A stretch of 64,000 nucleotides of DNA from the NCBI GenBank assembly GCA_949152475.1, contig OX424564.1, forward strand, positions 1,426,001 through 1,490,000. The letters are read 5' to 3'. The notes beneath the pieces are model-generated. The model had not been told where the DNA came from. It ran no database searches and saw nothing but the letters and a program-made list of their open reading frames with translations. Origin of the DNA: Terebella lapidaria (Eukaryota; Annelida; Polychaeta; Terebellida; Terebellidae). The position numbers were made by a program, and so were the translations under genes. Below, piece after piece: positions 36,001 to 48,000 of this stretch (position 1 is the stretch's first letter; each line of letters opens with the position of its first letter).

Positions 36001-39000
36001 TTAGACATAATATGTCCCATTATAAAGCATAGGAGAATTTAACATGGGAAAGTCCTATTTGGGACCCTTCAAGAACATGAAAATGGCCGCCAAACGCAGA
36101 CCGGCGATTCAGGGGCAACGAAACTTATACACATCACAGAGGTATGTGAGAGCAGTCTTTTGAAATAAAAATCTCAAAATTGTCTGAACAGTTTTTGATA
36201 AAATGGCCACCAAAGTAAGAAATTGGCAATTTTTCGGCGAAAATGGCCGCCATTTTGAGAAAAATGCGAAAATCGAAAAACCAAAAAATAAACCCCTCTT
36301 GAAATATATTTAGGTATTTTTTTTGGCAAAAATTCAGAAAGATCCGACTGTAAACTTTAAAGATAAAAATGTGGACGGACGACAGATGCAATGCCATGCC
36401 AATAGGTTATCGGGCCATAGGTTCGGTAACCTAAAAAGATACACCTGTGATTTCGATGTTATCGGAAGGACCGTTTCACCATCATTAACAATATCAACAA
36501 TACTAGAGCGACATTCATTTAATTATATTATGATTTTACAAGAAATGCGAACCAAACCCTAAAATGTCCAATGAGGCAAAATGAGTGCCAATAGAGGGAC
36601 AGACAAGTATGTTTATATTCAAACTTATTGCACTTACAACGATTCAGAAGTTTACGCGCAATTCATAAATAATTTTGAGAGGTGTAAGTTTGCGGACATT
36701 ATGTTATCACAAAAGACCGCGGATATGATACATAAAAAATATCAGTGCAGTTTACTAGAAATAATATTAAAATACCTTTCAGTTTAATGAACTATTATGC
36801 TATAATATACCGATTATCCCCGAAGCATTTACTTTTCATTATTCAGCAATTCAGAGGCGGATCCAGGAATTTAGATTAGGGGGGGGGGGGGGGGGCGCAA
36901 ACAAGTAATATTCGGTCTGGGGGTTCGGGAGGCGCTGTAAGGCCCCCGAGAAAATTTTGCATTTTGTTGTTTTCTGACAGCATTTGGGGTGGTTTCTGGA
37001 GACATTTCTGGGACTATTGGATGCCTATCTCGTGTACTAATCAGGATCGGGTACAGGATTCTTGGTTCCAGCTTGTGGGTGGCGTTGAATCACAGCATGA
37101 CCAAATATATCGAAGGTTTCATATCGAAGGTTTCATTGGGATGAATTATTATTATTGATCAACTATAATGGCAATATATTGAAACGTATATGGTTGAACA
37201 AGGAATTGAGGTGGAGAGAAACACAATTTTATTACACATGTTAGTCGGGTGCGTTGATAAGCAACATTATTTGTGGATGTTTACGAACATACATATCAAC
37301 AACAGCTTTAGGATTGTTTACCTGTCATGATCGATGCCTTATCAGCCGAAGTCTGGAATGTTTTATTTGAGCTACATCTCTCAGCTTGCCAATAAATCTC
37401 GCTGAAAATTGTTCCGTACATTCCGTAGGTTCTGAACATGACTGACTACAAGACTTGTCGAATGGCCAAATTGACGACCCAGTCGATAATCATACAGATC
37501 CTGAACGTTATACACCGCCGATTAAATGAAACTTACAGACAGCGCAGACAGCGTTTTAGGGCGCAGCTTCTTGACTATAGATAGATTACTTATCATAGAG
37601 CAATAACTTACTGCCTGTTTTGGGGTTTACCTGGACTTTAGGTGGTTATTTGATGTTCAAAGTAGCAAGTTATTCATCAATTGCATGGAAAATACACTTA
37701 ACAAAAGAAATTGATTGTCAGTTGCATTATTAACGTATATATCTGTTGGCATTGAGTTGTCAAAAAATATCTATTGGTCTATAGCGGGCAATCAGGTATG
37801 AAAAGGAACATATAAAACTGCTGTTTATGTTACCTCTTCTTGAAAAAGCGTGTAATGCCCTGGTCTGTCTTTCTCTTCATTGTGGAATTTCGAGTTTTCA
37901 ACTCGCCCTAAACCACGAGTAATGGGATTATACCGGTGGAACCGATCCAGATCCGACTGTAGGCCAGCAGGCTGGTCATGTGACTATAGCCCGTGCAGTA
38001 GCATACATATCGCACAGTAGTAGGCCTATATGCGGTCAATAAAAATTTCTATTGGTCTATAGCGGGCAATCAGGTATGAAAAAGAACATATAAAACTGCT
38101 GTTTATGTTACCTCTTCTTGAAAAAGCGTGTAATGCCCTGGTCTGTCTTTCTTTTCATTGTGGAATTTCGAGTTTTCAACTCGCCCTAAACCACGAGTAA
38201 TGGGATTATACCGGTGGAACCGATCCAGATCCGACTGTAGGCCAGCAGGCTGGTCATGTGACTATAGTCCGTGCAGTAGCATACATAGCGCACAGTAGTA
38301 GGCCTATATGCGGCCGCCAAAGCTAATTTGAATATCTAAGCCGATGATCATGGTTAGGCGCCTAATAGGCACGGTGGGGAACCAGAGCGACAATCCTCGG
38401 AGTGAGCGACAATCCTCGGAGTCGATTCAGATGAACAGCTTTGTTGTCCTATAAATGTGTGTATTTGAGGAGTGTTTGGTGCGAATGTGATCTACAAACA
38501 TGTTCTAGAGCAATATAAATGTGTGCTGCAATGACATAAACCCACAAATGTGCCGCATGCAGTCGGTACTCCTCAAACAATACGCACAACAACTCTGGTG
38601 TATGCACGGGTTGGGTGATAACTCGAGAATCCGCTGGCTGAAAATGGATAAACATGATTGATACATGTTACAGGCGATCGCCCTTTACGCCTACTGCAAT
38701 GCAAACACATCCTCCATATTTGTGCACATGTGTCATTGTATGAAGTGATGAAATAATGCTAGAAAATACTTAAGGATTTATTGCATGTGGTCGTCATGAA
38801 CCTGGCGTTGACCAGCTGTCCATTCACTTATAACGTAAATATAAAGGTAACAAATTCATGAATTTACACACTTCCAATCAACGTGAAACTTTGCCTTTCT
38901 GATTGTTAGCCATCAAGGATTACTAACCGAGACTCTGTTTCTTACTAAGCAATGTTAAATTTGTTAAATTAATCATTTTCATATGTCATTTTCCGACCTA

Positions 39001-42000
39001 TTTCCCAGTCTACAAAATACACTCACAACAGGGCGAGCGAAAGGATTATGTTGTGCAGCAAATAGCTAGTGAGGCCAGTAAAACCCACAGGTGATATGTA
39101 CTCGGGTGCACCGAGGTGTTTGGGATTATGAATGTTCAGCTCATTGTATTCATCTCGCAGAAAGCATAGCCCTAGATATTCTCATTATTTTGACGGCAAC
39201 TATGAATAAATATATGCAACAGCCAGTGTCTGTCAAGCAGAACACTCGAATCTTCGTTTTGGTGAAACGTATAAAATGATTTATCTAATCATCAAATTGC
39301 ATAGCTTTCGTGATATCATTTATGAAACCATGTCTCGGTTCATCATCCATGAGTACATGTGTGTGTGCTAGCCAAGTTTTAGGTCAAGGGATTGTATTGT
39401 TTTGGTGATTTTGTTACCTTTACTTTCACATTATAAGTCAATGGAAAAGTGCCTCAATGCAGTCACCGGTAAGTTACGTGCAATCACACCTTAATTTCGT
39501 GATTTTCCACTCTGCAACAAACATCCTTGGAACTATAATTATGCAACGTTAATCCACGGAATAAAATCCGGTCTTCATTTGTTTTATGACCATATCATTT
39601 GAGTGTGTCCTTTCGCGGGCAGAATAATGAAATATTACTGCACGTAGCACCAAAAACTACTAGTATAGATACACATCTACTCGTTTTCAGTGCATTTTGA
39701 TGCAGTGATTCGATTGTTTGAGACCTGTTTCCCTTGAAATTTCCTTTCTGGAAGCAGTATGACAAATTAAGTTTAATTCCATGATAATTCAATTACAATC
39801 TTGAAATAGGGTCATGATCCTGAATATCTTAACTTTTCATTTCATGCATATGAAACACCCATTTCTCAATCTACACCCAACGGTCGAAATCCCTCAAACG
39901 TACATGTCTTCAGAAAATTTCAATCCTAACACATGATAACACATAATTATGAAGTTATTACCTTACCAAACTGAGATAGAATTATTTCGAATCGAATTTC
40001 ATACTTCTCAGAATTTATTGTGAATGCTTCCCATCGTCTCACCTGCCAGTCAGTCTATAATCTGTTGAAATGTCTGTCCATAACCATTGGACGAGCAAAT
40101 CAAGATGTGTACTCTGCTATATAGCATAAATGCCTATATATAGATCTAGACACGTATATGTAATGGATGTAATGAGTCTTAAGATTGTTTTTTTCATTCG
40201 CAATTTTGTTTTAATCAATTACTCAAATATCACCGCTTTAATAGCGCTTTCCCACACAATTAATGGAAATAGCATCCGAGTTGCAACAACGAGGATTGTC
40301 GCTGCACCCGTTTATGCCGTATTTCTCTCAGCCAGAGAGAAATAAAGTCGATATTTCTCCCAGTAACTGATATCTCATGTAACACATGACCATTGGAAAT
40401 CATACTTGATTGTCTATAAGCTGTAACTATTCAGAGTTCAGGACTGATACACATCGAGGGAAGTGTACCCATGGGATGATCGCAGGGCGTGCCGACAAAA
40501 CGCGGTAATATTAACATGCTATAGTCATACGATTGGAACAAACTGTTCCCTGATGTGACTAATACATTCACACATCCATTCCGCATACATTACCAACAAT
40601 ATACAACCATAACTATATCCTTTTTAGTCTGTTTTCCATCGCGCATCGCTGTTGTCCTCGTCTTTTGTTTACAAAAAAACTCCGAGGTTCATCTGAATCG
40701 AATCCGAGGATTGTCGCTCACTCCGAGGATTATCGCTCAGGGTCCCCAGCGTGATAGGCGGTTTAATGAAATTAAGTAACATATACTTAATAACATATAT
40801 TAAGTAACCCTAATAATGAAATTAATAACCAAATGTGGATATTAAAAAATTCCAAATCTTTATTGGAATATCTACATGCGCACACACTTTCAAAAGTAAC
40901 GTCTATCAAAACATTTGATTTCTCCACTTTGTACACAACTATACCTCATTCTGAACTGAAATCTCAGCTTAAAAAACTAATCAATAATTCATTTTTCTCT
41001 AAAAAGGGACAACGTCGGTACCACTATATTGTAGTTAAATATAATACCGCTTATTTTGTTAAAGGCGACTCTGATGCCCCATACAAATATACTGAAATAG
41101 ATGTGGTAAATATGGTTAATTTTCTGATTGATAATATTTTTGTGGAATTTGGTGGTCGAATATTTCAACAAACTATTGGTATTCCCATGGGTACAAACTG
41201 TGCACCATTATTGGCAGACCTGTTCTTATACTCATATGAATCAGATTTTATCCAACATTTACAAAGAGGAGGTTCTAAGAAACTAACATGTAATTTTAAT
41301 TTCACTTTCCGATACATAGATGATGTATTGTCGCTAAATAATCCCAAGTTTGGTGATTATTTGGATATCATATATCCTAAGGAACTTGAAATTAAGGATA
41401 CTACAGAATCCGCTAATTTTTCCAACTATCTAGACCTGAGGTTGGAGATTGATAATGATTCTAACCTGTCAACTAGATTATATGACAAACGTGATGATTT
41501 CAATTTTTCCATAGTCAATTTCCCTTTTCTAAGCAGCAACATTCCTATGTCACCGGCATATGGTGTGTTTGTTTCTCAACTTATACGCTATTCCAGAGCT
41601 AGTTGAAAATATGAGGACTTTGTCTATCGAAGTGCCCAGCTAGTCTCTAAACTGCTACGACAAGGATATGTTTTACCAAGACTTATCGCTGCGTTTAAGA
41701 AATTCTATGGACATCATCATGATCTGGTTGATAAATACAGCAAATCCATGTCTGCCATGCAACTAGATCTATTTTCATGTTAATTTTGGGGAATTCATGA
41801 CGGGTGCCACTAGTGGGGCAGGAAATGCTCACTCTTTCCGGAACACCTGATTTCACCTCCTGATGGCCATTTACGGGGGTTCATGAGTTTCCCTGTCATT
41901 TTTGTTTTCTCTCACTTCGTATGCCTGATATGACTTTCTGTCCCCGGACTATGAGATTGGATAACGGACCCTGTTTTGTTTGCTCGGAATACTTGATACT

Positions 42001-45000
42001 GGGTATTGATTCCACGTCTATTCACAGAGGTATGCCTAGATCTATACATTTTATTCATATCATCAGCTCTTTACCTTAGATATTATGTTTATATTATCTC
42101 TATTAAATCCAGGGTCTATTTACTCTCTCTCTCTCTCTCTCTCTCTCCCCTTTTTCTCTCTCTCTCTCATTTTAGGGGGGAAGAGGGTGTGAACGACCGG
42201 GTAGTGTAAGTGATCAGTTTTTCCAACGAACTTCAAATAATGTGATCACCAAAAATCTCGCATATAATTATGATTAAACCGCATGTATATGTTCATCATG
42301 GAATATCATGAAGTATAATTTTTATTAAAATCGAATTTTCGCAAAGTGTAGATTTGGAAAAATCGGGACTGCTGAAACAATTGGTACTATGTTCAGTCAC
42401 TGGAATCAAAACCCCGGTGAATCTTTCCAGGAATATGTGGCATGGTTGAAAAGGGTCATCCAAATCAGGACGAGGTGACAAGGACTGATTACGGCAAGAT
42501 GGCATTTTAGATGACCGCGATGGAACTCAGTTTGAGTATGTCAAAATCCATTTGACATTGATCTGGGCATTGGGGAAGTTGTCAATGACTTGTGCACTCT
42601 CTCACAAAACCTAATGAAGTTTGAGGAGTCTTCAGAGTCAAAATCTGATCTGAAAGACCTGAGGAGCTGAAAATATGGGTAGTTTGATGAAATCTTTGAC
42701 TGGGAAATTAGTCGGAAGAGCCCAGAAGATTGAATTTTCAGGGCAATAAAGGGCCAAACAACCGTAATCGGGGTCTGAAACCTGATCAATCTAGGACATT
42801 TGAATGTTTCCGATGTGGGAAGTTGGACATCACGCCAATCAGTACCACACAATGATTACATGACAAGTCCAGATGAAAACCCAACATAGTACAGAAACTG
42901 TCAGTGAGGGTGCTGTTCAGAGAGTGGCCAGTGTTCACCCAAACCAATAGGGGCCAACTCTGACCGCCAAGATGAGGCCCTGATACAGTTGTGTGAGAAT
43001 ATGAATGATTCTAATGATGTTGTACATAGCGAAATTAACGTTGGTGTTGTTGACAATGACACCGTTAGACGGGAAAAGTATGATGGGATTTATATTGAGC
43101 GATATTAGCAAGAGGTTGAAGTCAATGTCACTATTGATACTGGGGCAACTTCTACTTTGTTCTCCACCAGAAGATATGAGCAAATTGCGAATCGACCGCA
43201 GTTAAGGAAATGAGGCGGACTTTTTTTTTCCTGCTGATGGCAGTAGTATAACTATAATGGCAAAAGCGTGTTTTTGAAAATAAACTCTGTTGTCCTCTAT
43301 TGCCCACTAACACTACGATATTGAAACTGACTCACTAACGCTAGGATAGTGAATCATTAACACTAAGATATCGATTAGTGATTCACTAACACCAAGATAT
43401 CACTACTACTGAGATATTGAATAGTGGTTCATTGACACTACGATGTTTATGGGTAATTGACTGGATACAGTGTTTAAGGCCCAAGGTCGTGTCTGGGCCG
43501 TAGCACGCACGAGCTTGCGAGTGCGTCCGAGGCACAGACACGACCGAGGGCCTCAAACACTGTATCCAGTCGACCTACTCATTATTATATGCCGCATCAT
43601 GATATTCATACGCCTTAGGATAGAAATGATTACAAATGCTGACATTTTCTAGCCCTTTTAGACCCTGAAAGCAAAGAATTTTATGGACATTTTCATGTAC
43701 AACGAGACAATCAGAGATTGCAGACCCTCGCCCTTCCAGATTTAGTTACTAAACTTAGAGTTTATGACCCTTACAATTTGGACCTGGGCCAAAATCGGGG
43801 ATTTTGGTTGTAATATCATTGGTCATATCGAATGATCGTAAAAAAAATTATGGGAGAAATATTCGTTAATAAAAGTTCTTGCGATTTTTTCTATCTTGAA
43901 AATATTCTCGATCTGTCGACCACGACCTGAATTCTTGATACTGACAACCCAAACTTCGCCAGCTCTTACAACTTGAACATTACCACTATAGCCTACTTGA
44001 AATAATACAAATCAGTGATTTCGGTGGTAGACCCATACACTCGCTAATTTGGGCGATAATGGGAGAATTTGATCACAGGACCATCGGTCATACAGAAAAT
44101 GACGGCCAAAGAAAACTAAGAAATAGTTAGAAAACTTAATGTCAAGTAGAACCAGAGTTACAGCCGATTATGTGATTTTCACTTTTCCCGTTGCCATGGA
44201 AACAGTTTTCATTCGATTTTGAGAAAATTTGAAGGAGACCGAGCCATTAACATATCGCCTCAGTTTAATAAATTTCAGATCGATTTTTCGACATCGAGCG
44301 ATAATGGAGAGTTTTCGTCGCACGACCATCGGCCGTACACCATACGATAGGGAATTAGCTAAGGAAATATACAAAAATAGTTGGAAAATATAATATCAAG
44401 TAGAACCGGAGTTATAGCCGATTATGTGATTTTCACTTTTTCCGTTGCCATGGCAACCGTTTTCATTCGATTTTGACAAAAATTGAAGAAGACCGAGCCA
44501 TTAACATATAGCTTCAGTCCTGTAAATTTCAAATCGATTGAACCGTTTGTCTTTGAACTGTTCGATTGAACTGTTTGTTATAAGTGCAGACACTTGCACA
44601 GAAAAGTCGCTGACAAAAAATAACCGTGATCGTGAACCCCCGATTGTAAACTTCAAAGCTAAAAATGTGGACGGACGACGACGGACCACGGACGCAATGC
44701 CATGCCCATAGGTTATCGGGCCATAGGTCCTGTAACCTAAAAAGATACACTTGTGATTTCGATGTTATCGGAAGGACCGTTTCACCATCATTAACAATAT
44801 CAACAATACTAGAGCGACATTCATTTAATAATATTATGAGGTTACAAGAAATGCGAACCAAGCCCTAAAATATCCAATGAGGCAAAATGAATGCCAGTAG
44901 AGGGACAGACATGTATGTTTATACTCAAACTTATCAAAATAATTTTGAGAGGTGTAAGTTTGCGGACATTATGTTATCACAAAAGACCGCGAATATGATA

Positions 45001-48000
45001 CATGAAAAATATCAGTGCAGTTTACTAGAAATTATACTAAAATACCTTTCAGTTTAATGAACTATTATGCCCAGAAAACTACGCTATAATATACCGATTA
45101 TCCCCAAAGCATTTACTTTTCATTATTCAGCAATTCAGAGGCGGATAATGGTGCAGAGAATTTTCTTTTTCTCTGGGACCACAATGGAAACAAGTGTATT
45201 CACTTTTTTGTGTTATCCTGGTTTTTTTATGTACATTTCATACCATACAAATTTGTATCTTATGTCTTGTAATTTTTAAACCGAATAAATCAAATAAAAA
45301 ATCAAATCAAATCAAAGATCCAGGAATTTAGATTAGGGGGGGGGGGGGGGGCGCAAACAAGTAATATTCGGTCTGGGGGTTCGGGAGGCGCCGTATGGCC
45401 CCCGAGAAAATTTTGCATTTTGTTGTTTTCTGACAGCATTTGGGGTGGTTTCTGGAGACATTTCTGGGACTATTGGATGCCTATCTCGTGTACTAATCAG
45501 GATCGGGTACAGGATTCTTGGTTCCAGGTTGTGGGTGGCGTTGAATCACAGCATGACCAAATATATCGGAGGTTTCATATCGAAGGTTTCATTGGGATGA
45601 ATTATTATTATTGATCAACTATTATGGCAATATATTGAAACGTATATGGTTGAACAAGGAACTGAGGTGCAGAGAAACACAATTTTATTACACATGTTAG
45701 TCGGGTGCGTTGATAAGCAACATTATTTGTGGATGTTTACGAACATACATATCAACAACAGCTTTATGATTGTTTAACAGTCATGATCGATGCCTTATCA
45801 GCCGAAGTCTGGAATGTTTTATTTGAGCTACATCTCTCAGCTTGCCAATAAATTTCGCTGAAAATTGTTCCGAAGGTTCTGAACATGACTGACTACAAGA
45901 CTTGTCGAATGGCCAAATTGACGACCCAGTCGATAATCATACAGATCCTGAACGTTATACACCGCCATTAAATGAAACTTACAGACAGCGCAGACAGCGT
46001 TTTAGGGCGCAGCTTCTCGACTATAGTTAGATTACTTATCATAGAGCAATAACTTACTGCCTGTTTTGGGGTTTACCTGGACTTTAGGTGGTAATTTGAG
46101 GTTCAAAATAGCAAGTTATTCATCAATTGCATGGAAAATACATTTAGCAAAAGAAATTGATTGTCAGTTGCATTAATAACGTATATATCTGTTGGCATTG
46201 AGTCACATCTTTGACTGGAAAATTAGTCGAAAGAGCCTAGAAGATTGAATTTTCAGGGCAATAAAGGGCCAAACATCCATAATCGGGGTCTGAAACCTGA
46301 TCAATCCAGGACATTTGAATGTTTCCGATGTGGGAAGCTGGACATTACGCCAATCAGTACCACACAATGATTACATGGCAAGTCCAGATGAAAACCCAAC
46401 ATAGTACAGAAACTGTCAGTGAGGGTGCTGTTCAGAGAGTAACCAGTGTTCACCCAAACCAATAGGGGTCAACTCTGATCGCCAAGATGAGGCCCTGATA
46501 CAGTTGTGTGAGAAAATGAATGATTCTAATGATGTTGTACGTAGCGAAATTAACGTTGGTGTTGTTGACAATGACACCGTTCGACGGAAAAAGTATGATG
46601 GGATTTATATTGAGCGATATTGGCAAGAGGTGTCAATGTCACTATTGATACTGGGGCATCTTCTACTTTGTTGTCCACCAGAAGATATAGTGCAGGTTCT
46701 TAGCTCATAATTTTGGAGGAATTGTTCACATTGTGATAAAAGCATGAAACTTTGCAGAGTGATAGAATATCACTCACTGATCAATATAAGCTAGGGAGCC
46801 ATTCTCAGTTTGGCCTGTGGCGGATATGGCAGCCATTTTTCTTTTTGCAGTAAATCGACCTAAAACGGCCTGTTTGAGAAATTGGTTATTTCTACCTGTG
46901 CATGTCAAATATGATCCAATATCAGCAAAATTGGAATCAAACTGACCAGAATAACAAGGCCAACTCACTTATGATGGAAACAGATAATTATCTTGAACAT
47001 TCTACAGTTATATGTAAAAACCCCAGGTTTTTTTGCTTGAATTTTGACAAGTTATGAAAATTCTAATTGTGAACCTGAACGTTATGACAACCTGTCGAAT
47101 ATTTTGATGTCCATGCGTAAATTGATTCTCACCTGCTCTTTTGTTGAGTTGCCCATTATTCTTGCCCAAATGTGTTTTGGTTGAACTTTCCACAAAGGAC
47201 TATGGTGTGTGTTTCCCTTGCTCAATATTTGGAAATCAACTTAAAGCCTATTGATTAGTTTGATAACAACAAAGATGTCCGCTTTAATAACAATATGAAA
47301 CAATGAACTCGAATCGTATTGTAACTCGAACTCGTATTGTAATAACTCTCTACTTCCCTCTCACAGAGAACAATTCTCGTAGATGGTCTTACACTACCAT
47401 AATACCTCCAATACTGGTGCCGAGCTTGTCCATGCGAAAATTGATTGTTACTCGCATTTGTTTGTCGACTCGTCCATTATTCTTGCCAAAATGTGTTTTA
47501 GTTGCACTTTCCACAAATGACCAAGGTGTGTGTTTTCTTTGTTCAATATTTGCTACTTAACTTTGTTGTAATCTGAGATTATGACTAGGGTTTAATATAT
47601 TCCCGGTTTTCCTGGAACCGGGAACCGGGAATAAAAAATGCTCAGAACCGGGTACCCGGGAATGGAACCGGGAATAAACTCGTAGCTTCAAAACAATAGT
47701 ACACATGAATTGGTTCGTTAGTTATCACTGCAGACACTATCTGTCAACGAGTTTTCCTTATGAATCACCATGCAATCATGCTTACAGCTATTTATGAAGC
47801 ATGCAAATGTAAACATGGGTGAAATCAGAAATTCAGAATCCTAATTTACGTTGGAGGTATGATGTAACAGGAGAGGGCTCACAAGTTCACAACCCCCCCC
47901 CCCCCCGTCTTTGTTCATTTTTAATATGGACACAAATATTGTGAAGGGACAAATCGCTGTGTGGTCCCAATGTTACATTATGTCTTGTTTTAGATTTTTA

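Larger units (their letters stand above)
32429..36432 (+). mobile_element. tandem-core, hairpin-ended element, copy B
   Basis: The left end has TTAGCCCAAGGGCCAA, then GGTTACCGGACAATATATAT. The core has about eight satellite monomers, and the right part is the same unique stretch as in copy A (CCCATTATAAAGCATAGG). The end is a short GGAC tract and the hairpin GGTTATCGGGCC-ATA-GGTTCGGTAACC. Two other elements (33,262-33,664 and 34,179-35,937) sit inside the core. Confidence 0.75.
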
